From Reticulitermes speratus (lineage: Eukaryota; Arthropoda; Insecta; Blattodea; Rhinotermitidae): a stretch of DNA of 64,000 bases. Below are positions 51,701-60,606 of this stretch, one piece after another (position 1 is the stretch's first letter; every line of letters starts with the position of its first letter). The stretch spans positions 30,739,611-30,803,610 of the forward strand of contig JAJKFL010000011.1 in NCBI GenBank assembly GCA_021186555.1, read 5' to 3'. The notes beneath the pieces were generated by a model, which searched no databases, was not told where the DNA came from, and was given only the letters and a program-made list of their open reading frames with translations. The translations under genes and the position numbers were made by a program.

Positions 51701-52202
51701 CTTAGGATTCCTTGAAGATGGCATCTTGGCACTGAAACACGTAGGAATTTTACATGTTATGTATGACTTTTAGTCATTTTATGTGCATTTGTTGGTTATT
51801 GTAATTACATTTTTAGACATTTATGCAGAACTGTTACCTAAGTCAATACTTCATTGTCCTGGAATGGAGAGAACTGTTTTATGGACATAATTTTGTGTCC
51901 ACTTTGAACCCTTTAAAAAGGATGATTTTGCAATCATTGACTTCTTGACTAATTTTTTATATAATCATTTTTACCAAAAATCATGATTCTGTGTTAACAA
52001 TTTAACTGGGAAATTAGTGATACTATTTGTAATTATTTTACTGCTTCTACCTACACATTTAAAAAATCTGTTTTTTGGTGTATTTCAGTTTCTGCTTATG
52101 GAACAGAATGGCATGGCACACTTGATCGAGACAATCCAGACCGATATGACCAGTCTGAAGATTATCAAGGAAGGGATGACTCGATTATTACAAGGACACT
52201 AA
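27787..52202 (+). CDS. Nup54: Nucleoporin Nup54 (11 exons)
   Basis: Component of the Nup62-Nup58-Nup54 complex in the central channel of the nuclear pore. Exons: 27787-27889, 41870-42217, 43089-43193, 43956-44102, 45237-45387, 46966-47108, 47791-47940, 49267-49523, 50451-50570, 50806-50916, 52089-52202. These join in phase to 582 aa (human about 507). The start MAFNLGSTSGF resembles human MAFNFGAPSG. Residues 1-190 are FG repeats (GFGGFG, TAFSFG, GSAFGQ). After that come GDERDSTLARWNLLQALWGT, PLCRFKAIGYSCMPS, an alpha/beta part, then WKQAQLDNPDPEKYIPVPVI and a coiled coil (residues about 400-582). Intron 1 is 13,980 bases and holds an entire gene on the other strand. Intron 3 appears to use a GC donor. 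AATAAA at 52206-52211 follows the stop closely. Confidence 0.96.
28105..28285. repeat. Near-perfect palindrome with hammerhead-like cores
   Basis: Arms meet at gagtcgactc (28172-28181) and run outward through cttgacccatgaagatggga and its complement. The plus arm (28189 onward) reads ATGAAGA, perfect stem GGGAC/GTCCC, GAAAA and ATCGGTA, then gcgtaatatcccagaagaac. The left arm is the same in reverse but lacks about 40 bases near its outer end. It looks like two element ends joined head to head. Confidence 0.75.
28330..28611 (+). other. Open frame with a 2A-like remnant
   Basis: The frame contains LICGDVEHRPGHKN. Ribosome-skipping 2A peptides end in D-V/I-E-x-N-P-G-P and occur near the start of some non-LTR retrotransposon frames. 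Here N and the last P are replaced, so it would not be expected to work. The rest of the frame is unrecognised. It may be the 5' scrap of a dead LINE, or chance. Confidence 0.25.
28612..28795. repeat. Possible small MITE
   Basis: It begins acccggttatattgacatcg and ends with ttataaccaagttgagctc, a weak inverted match of the type seen at pogo-like element ends. No target duplication could be fixed. Confidence 0.25.
28870..28970 (-). repeat. Truncated hairpin element with hammerhead-like half
   Basis: On the minus strand: CCTGGAGATGAAGGCAG, a stem, CAAAATGTTGTACC, then catcacaacccagaatac. This is the half-element pattern of 56664-56817, more decayed. Confidence 0.5.
28971..29227. other. Purine/G-rich stretch
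   Basis: About 250 bases strongly rich in G and A on the plus strand, such as gtggggggtattg and ggtgtgtggggat. Frames on the minus strand (28859-29258) are pyrimidine-biased artefacts. No gene is seen. Confidence 0.4.
29231..29405 (+). mobile_element. Pogo/Tc1-type MITE, copy 1
   Basis: It has terminal inverted repeats cagtagaacccggataagaa and ttcttaacagggttctactg, flanked by TA on each side (target duplication at 29229-29230 and 29406-29407), 175 bp. A second copy in opposite orientation lies at 54065-54240. It encodes nothing, so it would depend on a transposase elsewhere. Confidence 0.85.
29406..30267. other. Nup54 intron 1, AT-rich, 3' of the nested gene
   Basis: No exon is recognised. 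The stretch next to 30268 probably holds the 3' UTR of the LRR gene. A T run lies at 29871-29886. Frames at 29783-29974 and 29906-30127 are unsupported. Confidence 0.4.
30268..38156 (-). CDS. LRR single-pass membrane protein nested in Nup54 intron 1 (4 exons)
   Basis: Coding exons 38156-37923, 34526-34134, 33365-33116 and 31079-30268 join in phase to 562 aa. MMKAVCFLMVLTAFGCALG is a signal peptide. CPEDCSCMAIDQ with a later CDR is a cysteine-capped LRR N-terminal module. Residues about 79-400 hold leucine-rich repeats such as LISLKLSNNYIRKIG, LQVLYLDGNGLEVIE, LQKLHLQHNELEM and LNVLDISHNHISS. A C-terminal cap follows (NPLRCNCHLAWIR with two later cysteines). Then comes a Ser/Thr-rich stalk with N-glycosylation sites (NSST, NNSLDNST). 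Residues 499-523 form a membrane helix (YIALGTILLILIVVGIALAV), followed by KKKRK and a short glutamine-rich tail. The ATG at 38156 lies just inside an acceptor (ccag at 38160-38163), so a 5' UTR exon is likely upstream, perhaps ending at the donor near 39245. No Ig domain or TIR was seen. The function is unknown, probably adhesion or receptor. Confidence 0.88.
31250..31600. mobile_element. Tigger/pogo-like MITE in intron 3 of the LRR gene
   Basis: Ends cagtagtccccccgtatcca and ggatacgggggttctactg are inverted repeats with TA on both sides (31248-31249, 31601-31602), 351 bp. Longer subterminal inverted parts (taccgcgg and ccgcggtta) extend the pairing. The interior carries no transposase. Confidence 0.85.
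32130..32295 (-). mobile_element. SINE-C fragment, reverse
   Basis: It shares catggccta, gggactatcc/gggactgggg, aacttcagtcag and ggtatctc(t/c)(c/t)aa with 38285-38470, ending in a tRNA-like pattern (the plus strand shows gattcaaactgggtatc, a reversed box-B-like site). A second tRNA-derived SINE family is inferred. Confidence 0.5.
33420..33800. mobile_element. SINE-like fragments in intron 2 of the LRR gene
   Basis: 33425-33640 has a tRNA-like head (gagctgggataatgtaggtt, then ggggtttgaattgtg), and 33690-33800 resembles the SINE-A head in reverse (agcctgtaggtagtcacttt). They appear to be old and partial insertions. Confidence 0.45.
35229..36400 (-). mobile_element. LINE fragment, CR1/Jockey-type reverse transcriptase
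   Basis: The minus strand shows motif A in GVFCDLAKAFDCIIHEVL (36207-36389), a damaged catalytic box reading FAHDTTIL near 36090, and then a 276-codon frame (35229-36059) with KWFRANQLVVNVAKTN, TIKFLGLQLDSQLTWKAHI, SLISYGIIFWGNS and the tail NTRSKNQLHLP. The frame is broken between the two parts, Y-A-D-D has become F-A-H-D, and the endonuclease is absent, so it is inactive. It lies in intron 1 of the LRR gene, on the same strand as that gene. Confidence 0.88.
37023..37335 (+). mobile_element. SINE-B, another tRNA-derived SINE
   Basis: Head acggtggcgcagttggtcga (A-box-like) and gatgcacattcgattctcaa (B-box-like), then a 230-base body with a G run at 37194-37203 and the tail cctgtaatgggatggcttta. 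Its sequence differs from SINE-A. Confidence 0.65.
37434..37662 (+). mobile_element. SINE-A copy with internal C run
   Basis: It has cctcccattcagtggatacc, gtgccgaggttaagaatg and the tail ttcatggcatggacagggac. A run of about 18 C at 37615-37632 sits where other copies have a short C run, so slippage lengthened it. Confidence 0.8.
38255..38480 (-). mobile_element. SINE-C copy, reverse
   Basis: It shares the phrases listed for 32130-32295 (catggccta, aacttcagtcag, ggtatctcc). It lies just upstream of the first coding exon of the LRR gene. Confidence 0.5.
38510..38665 (+). mobile_element. tRNA-like SINE fragment
   Basis: It has cagccagtaaagtgactggc and a box B fitting the consensus exactly (ggttcaattcc), then caccgcagggttttt. 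The tRNA head suggests a SINE; no partner copy was found here. Confidence 0.45.
38666..39995. other. Nup54 intron 1, possible 5' region of the LRR gene
   Basis: Mostly AT-rich. The minus-strand frame 39237-39512 ends at a good donor (gtcttcag then gtatgact, near 39245) and could be a 5' UTR exon of the LRR gene, but its translation shows no domain. 39790-39960 holds another tRNA-like head (gagtttattagcactcctgc). Nothing else was seen. Confidence 0.3.
39996..40325. mobile_element. Pogo-like MITE, second type
   Basis: The element is 330 bp. Its ends are cagacggaccccgacttacg and cgtaagtcggggactttctg, with TA on both sides (39994-39995, 40326-40327). Inner steps (tacgtagctccgac, tacgtagatccgg) make a short tandem of the end motif. 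The interior is an ATT-rich microsatellite. Confidence 0.85.
40326..41869. other. Nup54 intron 1, 3' part
   Basis: It contains a perfect 16-bp hairpin (41497-41512 with 41518-41533), a gac repeat at about 41406-41420 and an act repeat at about 41697-41745. No exon was seen before the acceptor at 41868-41869. Confidence 0.5.
42420..42520 (-). repeat. Hammerhead-like core, second subtype, in Nup54 intron 2
   Basis: On the minus strand: CTGATGATGGTTCC, stem, GAGAACTGAAACATGTTGG, then an A/T-rich tail. CTGATGA and GAAAC are both present. The same subtype seems to recur near 60410-60460 and 63462-63500. Confidence 0.5.
44469..44835 (+). mobile_element. LINE tail in Nup54 intron 4
   Basis: A 118-codon frame holds the end of a reverse-transcriptase protein: ILLYGPETWTQKEQHKSR, FDHKRNHNICKELKTQPV and a tail NAGHPLKRLLRT. 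I recall this ending from non-LTR elements frequent in insect genomes. Everything before it is lost. The next bases (to about 45060) look like a further repeat with tgaagacggcaactgtcgtg. Confidence 0.75.
45600..46160 (+). mobile_element. LINE 3' end in Nup54 intron 5
   Basis: The reading NTRSSINLHPPTSNLTKFQK, then FNHLPTNIKCLT and FYSLEEYFNHN, is the same kind of C-terminal tail as at 35229-35500. A frame change lies within the region near 45710. It ends at about 46160 in repeated aaatg, a usual LINE tail. Confidence 0.7.
46161..46965. other. Nup54 intron 5 remainder
   Basis: AT-rich, with nothing recognised. The frame 46841-47119 is the exon 6 frame read upstream through the acceptor. Confidence 0.5.
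47941..49266. other. Nup54 intron 7
   Basis: 1.3 kb. A possible hAT-like end (aagtggtggtacgcaggcc) lies near 48008, and a pyrimidine-rich microsatellite region (ccgccaccacccccgccg and ctcctcctccc) at about 49105-49180. No gene. Confidence 0.4.
50600..50755. repeat. Degraded hairpin element in Nup54 intron 9
   Basis: Left gagatatgaggttttcactg and tttgggatgttatgccatgt face right ctgaaatgttggtc and acatcacattccagaagact. It is the same element layout as 56664-56817 without an intact core. It fills most of the 235-base intron. Confidence 0.55.
51705..51765 (+). repeat. Hammerhead-like motif in Nup54 intron 10
   Basis: It reads cttgaagatggcatcttggc then actgaaacacgtagg. The two core blocks (TGAAGA, GAAAC) are spaced as in the other copies. 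A weak single-end copy. Confidence 0.35.
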
Positions 52203-52494
52203 TATAATAAAATGTTCAGAATTTATTTTGTTATAAGTTCCAGGAGTGATATATGTCATGCTATACTCAATTGTGATGTAATTTCATTTTGCAGTTTGTC
52301 AAAAAGCAGTAATGTTTTAAATTAAATTAAATTGAAGTGAATTAAATTTTGTTTTACTTTGTCTTATGTATGTTTTAGTATCAGTGCTTTGTTCTGAGAA
52401 TTATGTAAAGTTAATGGCGAATTGTCTCTGTGCTTAATGAAGCATGAAGGCGTACAGGAGATGTAGATGGAGGCGAAAGGTAAAGGCAAAGTTC

Positions 52495-52770
52495 ACTCTT
52501 GAACAGGCCATAAAGACCCAGAGGGGGAGTAGAGGTATAGATCTACTCTTTCTTTAACCTTGGTGCCAGATGGGGGTGGGTGGTCAACACCACGCCCCTG
52601 CTGCCTTACCCCCGGGAAAGAGACCCAGTACCCATTGTACAGGAGGCTGGGTGGGCCCCTGGGGCTGGTCTGGATGGGTGAAGAATATCTCACCCCCACT
52701 GAGATTTGATCCCTGGACCATCCAGCCCGTAGCGAGTTGCTATACCAACTACGCTATCCCGGCCCACACT
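52495..52770 (-). mobile_element. SINE-A copy, reverse, 3' of Nup54
   Basis: The plus strand reads gaggggagtagaggtata-like tail sequence, taaccttggtgccagatggg, ggaggctgggtgggccc and finally ctataccaactacgctatcc (tRNA-like head in reverse). It is among the best preserved copies. The frames 52493-52776 are shadows of it. Confidence 0.82.
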
Positions 52771-54064
52771 AAATGAAGGTAAGTGACAGTTACGCACCAG
52801 AAACTTTTTAAACTCAGTTTTGTTGTTTTGGTGTCATACATGGTTAATTTTAAACATCAGAGTTTCAGTATCACAGCTTAGGTGTCACTTTGTATGTTTG
52901 TGTGTATGTGTGTGTGTGTGTGTGCACACTTCAGACCTTCATGAGACATTTTGTCATATACCATTTTTTTGTTGTTGTGAGACCAATTTTTTTAAATTTA
53001 ATCTTTGTATAAAGTAGGTGTTTCCTTAGACCAGTACAGACAAAAGTGATATTTATTGACACTTCTGTTGCAGACTTGTTATGCCAAATTTTGATTCAGT
53101 AATAGTGAAGATGTTAGGTTGTATAATGGAGTCATGTGGTTCACAATAGAGTTCAATGCTGGGAAACTGTGAACATGGTAATCAGTTTTTGGGTTCCATA
53201 AAATGGAATTTCTCGACTGGCTGCTCAAGGACTGCTCCATGGGATGAAGTTCTGAAGATTTATGCAGTGTTTACATTCACTACAGAGTTCAATCAAACCC
53301 TCTTACTTTCTGGGGTGAAACCTGTGGATAGACGTGATTTTCCCATTACCCAATTTACTAGTGGATTCTGTGCAAAGGTCACTGCAAGTGTATCTTAAAT
53401 CATAATGTATAATACATACTGTACATGAAGACATGCATATTCTTCTGTGCAGTAGAGAATTGCAGACTAAGGATGCAACTTTTCAATGCTGATGCACACT
53501 GCAGCCAGTTCTGTGATCAAATGCAAATAGCTGCATTCCTGTGGTACAGTCTGTTAAAAAAAATCAAATCTGTTAATCACAAATCAAAAACTGGCAAGAT
53601 ACGCTATGTGTACAACTTTCAAGGATCATGAACCACATGCAAGAACGACTTATGCAGTATATCTTGTCACATGCATGTGCATGCAAACACAATGCAAGGA
53701 CACTATGTTAATATTGATTTCCTTAAAGCCTGTTTCTACCAGTCAAGCAATTTAAATATCTGTGTTCAGACTGTGAATTTCTTTTTCTCATCCCATTAAA
53801 GGTATGCTGAAATTTAAGGACATTATCTAGGTGGTATCAGTCAATTTCATCCTCTTTTTGAAGAGCATAAATTAAAATTTTGTGACTTGAGAGTTTCATG
53901 GATTTGTAATGTTGTGGTCTGACTATACAGAGGTGAAGGTCTGATCAGTCTATTGTCACTTCTACCGAAGGCGGAGAGCTTGATGGACAGGCATATTACG
54001 GACACTTTACTAAGGGGTGAGATATGACACTCTGTAGTCTTGTATATTTTGGAGGAAACTACTA
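52771..54064. other. Intergenic sequence, nothing recognised
   Basis: 1.3 kb. A TG microsatellite lies at about 52899-52924. Frames 53156-53398 and 53425-53631 have no known domain. Confidence 0.45.
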
Positions 54065-54240
54065 CAGTAGAACCCTGTTAAGAAGTCTTTCAAGGGACCA
54101 GAGGATTAGGGGACTCCTTAAACGGGAAGACTTATTAAGAGGGAAGCTTATTAAAAGCATTAGGATTTCAGAACTTTAAAAATCAGACTTCTTACAGGGG
54201 AAAACTTCTTATGCGGGGACTTCTTATCCAGGTTCTACTG
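54065..54240 (-). mobile_element. Pogo/Tc1-type MITE, copy 2
   Basis: It is the same element as 29231-29405 in opposite orientation: cagtagaaccctgttaagaa at one end, cttatccaggttctactg at the other, TA on both sides (54063-54064, 54241-54242), 176 bp. Almost the whole length aligns by eye. Confidence 0.87.
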
Positions 54241-54242
54241 TA

Positions 54243-55703
54243 TTTCCACTTTATGGTCTGAAGAAGCAATAACGGTAACCACATTTCAGGCTACACGGTA
54301 TCCAAATCTTCATTACTGTGAAACTTTCAAACCTCAGTGTTACGTAAATTAACTAATTTACTGATATTCATGTGCTTAAGCACCGATCCATTAGCAGTGG
54401 TCCTCATGTTGTAAATTTGGATATGAAAAACTCCCCTTTAAGCGGGGATTTCCACCCATAAGAAGACACAATAAATATGGGTTAACGAGAACCAGGTTGG
54501 TGTGTACAGTACCTTTTACAAACTCATCATTGCTCAGGTCTGTCAATTTTATTGCACTGCAGAGCTAAATATGTATCTTTCAGTGACAAACATTTTCTCC
54601 ATATGCATTTTCCCAGATTTATAGCCAGCATTGGGTGCAACACATTCTTCTTCCTAACAATATATCAGACATATGACTGCAACATAAACAATGAATAAAG
54701 TGATTTACTAATTTAAAAACCATAAACAAATAATTGTTCATTAAAGGTTTCATGTTTGCAGGTGGGTTTCAACAATTATGTGAATTCATTGGTGGCAATG
54801 AACACGTACAAGCAACTGACATAAATAAATCTCTATCATATGCTACAACAAAGAACCTATCTACCTGGAAATGAACTGAATTATTACTATTTATTTATTA
54901 TATCGTTATTCACTTCGTACAAGCTGTGTCTTGTTGGGTGTTCAGAAATCCTGCACAGGACCTTGGAACATTAGCAGGACAGTGGCAGGCACATGAGCAA
55001 CCAAAACAGTTTTCCGTCAGGAAATTCATGGTCAATCCTCGGAAGTGCTGGAAATTTGTATGCAGTTTTCCCTAAAATATTTGGCACCACACACGCAGAA
55101 GAATGGGTTTATTTAACACATAGTAAGAGATGAAAATGAAGTTCAGACTGAACAGGGTTACATATGATTTGACTCAGTGATGGAGGGGTATGTTAATTGA
55201 GAAAAGTTAAAAAATGCTGATGTAAAATATTTATGGGAAGTTGTTCTTGTGGGCATGGTTCAGTGTCTGGATAAACACATGGACGATGTTTCAGTGGATG
55301 GCACTGACTCAGTCTTCTTAAGGCAGAAATAAAAATGCACCTGTTCTGTAGATACTATTACATAAAACTGGTCTTCATCAAGAGCCACAGAGAAAACCAC
55401 TTTTTTTTTATACTGCCACTGGATGAGATACAAAGAAAAATGACACTTCAGACAAAGATGATAAACTGTAATTGCAAAACCATTTTATTATTAACGATGC
55501 AGATAAACTTACTGTGTGTGGAGGAATGCAGACATACACTCGTTGACATCTGACAATTGCTTGAAGAAGACTGTCCCTGTTAGTTATACAAAACTGATAA
55601 AAAGTATCTTGCCTTCAACTCAACTGCAATTAAGGACACAGTGATGAACACTGGGGAAGGAAGGAAGAAAGAAAGAAAGAAAAAAAAAACCCAAGGAGGT
55701 GCT
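54243..55703. other. Intergenic sequence with weak repeat motifs
   Basis: No gene. Around 55275-55325 the minus strand shows a motif like cttaagaagactgagtc with ccactgaaacatcg, possibly another decayed hairpin core. A gaaa run lies at 55663-55690. Confidence 0.35.
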
Positions 55704-56029
55704 TTAACACTTTCACTGCCAAAGTCGACTGTGGTCGATTTAAGTATTTACGTTTTAATTTGCCAGCATCGACTTTAGTCGATCTAAAATTTACTCTGCT
55801 CTTTTGCCTTAAATAGGCCACGCACACAATAAGTTCTTTCAGGAAACATATTTTACATCTTTATTAATCCCTAGCTGACAACTAGAAAAAATATATGCAT
55901 TTATATATAATTTTAAATATAATTATATTTTATAATTTATAAGATGATGCACTAGTTGTTTAACATTCAATAAATCCCTGGCAATTTAACACCCTCGGGG
56001 ATTTAAATACCCGGCAGTAAAAGTGTTAA
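55704..56029 (+). mobile_element. piggyBac-type MITE, copy 1
   Basis: Ends ttaacactttcactgcc and ggcagtaaaagtgttaa are inverted and each includes TTAA, the piggyBac target site. The interior has the inverted pair cgactgtggtcg and tcgactttagtcga. 326 bp, non-coding. Copy 2 in opposite orientation is at 58067-58381. The frame 55630-55827 is a by-product. Confidence 0.85.
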
Positions 56030-56274
56030 TAAGAAGAAAAATTCTAAGTACACTAAACTGCTCTGTGTGTAATTGTGTGTAAATTTGAACACTGTTTCCT
56101 GTTTTGCACAGAACTAGCTCCACATAAATCATAAGCACACAGCACACTACATGATCCGTAAATATATACGTACAGTTGTCATCTTCTGATGGTATGCAAA
56201 GATAAGCAGTTTCAGAACCTTTTTTTAAAAAAATGAAAAACCTATTATAAAAAATAACACGTGATTTGACATTC

Positions 56275-56645
56275 TCATGGTGCTCACAGCTATGAAGGTA
56301 AGCTTCTTCTTCTTCTATGGTGCTTTGGCCCATTTTTGGGCCTTGGCCTCCCCAACCTTCTCTCTTCCTTGCTGCTTCATTTCAGTTCCATGTCTGGAGC
56401 AATCTATGGCATCCCTCCAGACAGCATCCTCCCCATCTACCTCTAGGCTTTCCCATGGGCCTTCTTCCTCCCAAACATCCTGCTAAGTGGGGATACAAGA
56501 ATCATCCATCCTTACCATCTGGCCAGCCCACTGTAGTGTCTTCAAGCATAAACATCTTGAAAGTATCACATCATCATACAATTTTTTGATCTCCTTATTG
56601 TATCTAATTCTCCACACCCCCTTGGCCTGCATAGGCCCGAATATA
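56275..56645 (-). mobile_element. LINE C-terminal fragment
   Basis: The minus strand reads IFGPMQAKGVWRIRYNKEI and LQWAGQMVRMDDSCIPT, followed in another frame by GRRPMGKPRGRWG. This is the end of a reverse-transcriptase protein common in insect non-LTR elements. A frame change lies near 56485. Its 3' tail phrase (tttgacattctcatgg on plus) also occurs at 20746. Confidence 0.8.
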
Positions 56646-56663
56646 AGATAATCATACATTCTT

Positions 56664-56817
56664 ATGGGATGTGACGCTGTATAGTTCGGTAGACAGGTAC
56701 CAACATTTTGGAGAAATCTGCTGCCTTCCTCTTCTGCCCTGAAGATGGAGGCAGCTGGTTTCTCCAATATGTTTGTACCCATCTTCTGAACTATACATTT
56801 ATCACATCATCTCATCC
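56664..56817. repeat. Hairpin element with paired hammerhead-like cores
   Basis: Left half tgggatgtgacgctgtatag and gtaccaacattttggag; right half CTGAAGATGGAGGCAGC (56739), stem GGAG/CTCC, a core slot reading AATATG in place of GAAAC, GTTTGTAC, then gaactatac and catcatctcatccc. It lies next to a LINE fragment. Confidence 0.65.
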
Positions 56818-58066
56818 CCTCATTTTTCCAGAAGGAAAGAAATATTTCTAAGGATTAAAGAATGGAGATAAGACTGGAAAGTAAATTTAATGTAGGAAAA
56901 GAAACATTAGTTTATTTTTATATATAGTTGAGCAATGTATAAAATATGGCATTTTCCTGCATAATAATAAAAAATATAAAATTTAATAAACACGCATAAA
57001 TGTAATATAAATTCAATGGGAATGTATAGGTAAATGAATGGATGGTGACACCTATCAGTAAGTACATGGCAGAATGGAAATACATGACAAATTTTTTTCA
57101 CTTTCACACTAGGTGGAGACAAGTAGTCATTGTGTATGTGACACTCCCATATGCCATATACCTTACACCAAGAATCAAGAGGACTTTTTTTTACTGGCTG
57201 ACACCAAATTTACATTAAAATTATTTAACAATAATGACAGTGCAAGACTGAGGTTCTCACAGAGATGGGAAAATTCCAAGTCTTCTGCAATGTTACAATG
57301 TGTCAACTGGTAAATAGTTTCTGAAGTTTTGAATGAGTGTGGTGCCTCTGAAATATCAGCAACTATTTACCAGTAAACACAATGTAACATCCCAGACAAC
57401 CTGAATGTCCAATCACAACACTGCCATGAGAACAACCTTGAATCTCACAAGAACTGACAGATTTAATGAGATATCTGCTCATGTATACATTATGACACAA
57501 TTCACCATTTCTGGGCTTTTAATGCAGTTCTACTGAGATCAATAAGGTAAGTCTTTAAAATTTGATTTCATGTCTCCTTCCAATGGAGATTATTATTTTT
57601 AATAAACAATAATAAAACGAAAGTAACAGTAAAAATAAATTTTAAACAACAAATTATGTCTGGGTGAGCTACTGAATTACCAGATGTTAATACAAGGAAC
57701 ACCTATAATGCGACCAGTGCCATTACTGAAATCTCAGTCAATATCACATTTGGTGCCAGTACCACACAGTTCACCATCCCTTCCTTACACTGTCCAGGTA
57801 AGGGGATACGTGGGCCTCAGCGCCATTCTGGAAGTGGTGGTGAAAGATAAGGTTGCAATATTCCAGGCAATGGGCTGTGGCTCCCCACAGATACATACGT
57901 ATTAGTGCTTCAACATGCACAACCTCTGTCTACCATAGCTCTATGTTTGCTGTATGTACAGATTCTTATACTAGTAATTCAATGATTGCACTGTAAGTGG
58001 ATATTTGTTAAGACTGTAACAGAATTCAGAGTGAAAAATATTATCCAACAGATTATATAAGTACAT
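56818..58066. other. Intergenic sequence with one exon-like open stretch
   Basis: Mostly AT-rich. 57684-57797 is open, begins after an acceptor-like ttaccag and ends at a donor-like ccag|gtaagg; it would read MLIQGTPIMRPVPLLK and more, proline- and serine-rich. No neighbour exon or domain was recognised, so it is only a candidate. Confidence 0.2.
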
Positions 58067-58381
58067 TTAACATGTTCACTGCTGGGCATTTAAATCCCCG
58101 ACGGTGTTAAATTGCCAGCGATTTTTTGAATATTAAACAACTAGTGCGTCGTCTTATAAATTATAAAATAGAATTATATATAAAATGCATATATTTTTTC
58201 TAGCTGTCAGCTAGGGATTAATAAAGATGTAAAATGTGTTTCCTGACAGATATTATTGTGTGCGTGGCCTATTTAAGGCAAAAGAGTAGAGTAAAGTCTA
58301 GATCGACTAAAGTCGACGCTGGCAATTTAAAACTTAAATACTTAAATCGACCGTGGTTGACTTTGGCAGTGAATGTGTTAA
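58067..58381 (-). mobile_element. piggyBac-type MITE, copy 2
   Basis: Reverse-oriented relative of 55704-56029: ttaacatgttcactgctggg at one end, ggcagtgaatgtgttaa at the other, TTAA at both borders. The interior matches through ctagctgtcagctagggatt. 315 bp. Confidence 0.85.
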
Positions 58382-60606
58382 TGGTATACCAGCTGCAGAG
58401 AACAAGATTCCCAAACATGTCACTCATGTAATGATAACTCATACGATAAATGTCCGGAAAACTGAACTGTTTCTTGTCAGCTAATTCATGATTTAGGCAT
58501 CAGAGAGTGATGTTTCACATCACACACAGTTCTTTTTAATTTAGCAAAACAACATAATAAATTTAAAATTATAAACACGTCTAAATAACAATGTTTAGAC
58601 GCAAAAAGGGCAATGTAATTATGTATATACATACAATTATATAAAGTTGCATTTCTAAACCAGTGGAAGGACAGAGCACAACTTAATGAGTCTTAAAAGT
58701 ACAAAATTTCACACTAGTCTTTCTTCATACACATAAAAGTATTATAAAAATCAGTTCTTAATGGATGGATGGATCGACATACCTTTCATATTTATTAAAC
58801 CATTCAAAATTTTCGAAGACACACAAATATCCTACAATGAAGGACTTGTCACACGTGCACAAAATATACGGAACTCTGTCGATGATATGGTGTCATCAAC
58901 ATGCAGTGCACAAGTGCCTCCATTTTCTGACACATTCTCAGGATAGACATAACCTGGCGCGCATTTAATTCAGTCAGCACCGATACTTTCTATGCTGTGA
59001 CTTTATTACTTACGGCACCAATCACTTGTAATATGAAGACTTTTGGAACTTTCCTAATTCCAGCTGTCATGTGGTTTTGTGCATAAAGGAAATATAAAAA
59101 GAAAGCAAAAATTACAACAATAAAACTGAAAAAATTTACCATGATGCTGACCAGTATATTCAAGATTGTGTTTTAACGTGTGTAGGAACAGGAAAAGTAT
59201 AATTATGTTCCTTGAATTTGAGAACTATATTTGTGACATAATTTCCAGTGTGCTATTCATGTTGAAATGCAATGTTCAATACTGTATGTCTTACATACCA
59301 CAAAACTGAACACACCACCCCAGTGCACAGTGGACTATAATGTGTCTGACTCAAATTGTTATGCCTCAGATTTGTGACATTTGGACATATTCCACTAGTT
59401 TAGAAACAATGACCTATGCATGTTTTCTATCAATACCTGTAGAAACTTCTTAAGTATGTATTCTGAACAGTTTTACTGAAAAGTATTTCAGCTAATAGTT
59501 AATAATAAGAAATTTCTGCCAACAGGAAACACCATGTTGGCAGACAACAGGATTCGTAAAACTTTAACCTTAGTACTAACACAACAGGTGAAGGTATCAT
59601 TATCAAAAAATGTATAGAAGTTTTGAGACGGAAACTACTTTCTAATTTGCATTATGGCCTCATAAACTCAGTGTTCTAAACAAACTACATTAACTTACAA
59701 AATTAGTCTCGGCAACAATCCATTATTCAAATCTTGTTATATAAATAGTTCTTTATTATCACCGATCATTTAACATATCTTATACTTTATTCTGCCACTG
59801 TTAACCACAGAGCTACCCTGTTATCCTTACCTTTCCCTTCTGTACTTGGGGGGGGGGGGGGGGGGGGGGGCTCTATGTCGTTATAAATTATTATGTTTTT
59901 ATACAGGTGATATTTAATGAAAGTAGGTAAAATCCACAAATATACTACTGAAAGGCACTTTAAGGGTTTTTCACTCAACCACAAATTTAAATTTATATAT
60001 GTACAATACTTTCTAAGCTACAAAAAGTAAAACAAAAGTACCAGCCCCATTAGTGTCATGTTTAATACAACGTACATTCATTACTGGATAGAATTTGGTG
60101 TGTAGAAATCTTCTAAAGTCAGGGGACAGTCTTTATATATGTATACCTAGAGAAACAGGGAGAGTGGGAGTTGGATACTACCAATGGAAATGGTTCAGTG
60201 TTGTGTCTGATGGTTAGCTTGGTATTAGCAGCATGGAAGCTTTGGATTTTAATATAGCGGGTCGCTTATTTGTTCGACAGCTTCAACTATTTTGACTGAA
60301 TTTATATCATTGAGTTCCTGTTACATAACATACATTAAAATACATAACACACATTAAAATACACCACCTAAGGTACACAATATACGATCCAGTTGATCAT
60401 ATTATGTATTTACTCAACACGTTTCAATCCAATTAATGAATCATTTTTGAGGCACATGGATCACCCTACCATGATAACAGAACACACTTATACACCATTA
60501 ACATCCACATTAAATTTCTGATAATGCTGCACAATCTTTTTCTGTATTAATGCTAGACAGGATGGTTCATTTGTGATTTACAAATGTACCCCCGAGGATG
60601 ATACAT
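58382..60606. other. Intergenic sequence, nothing coding recognised
   Basis: 2.2 kb, AT-rich. It contains a G run of about 24 at 59848-59871 and, near 60410-60460, a minus-strand motif with ttgaaacgtgttgag like the second hammerhead-like subtype. Frames at 58761-58968 and 59787-59984 are unsupported. Confidence 0.4.
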
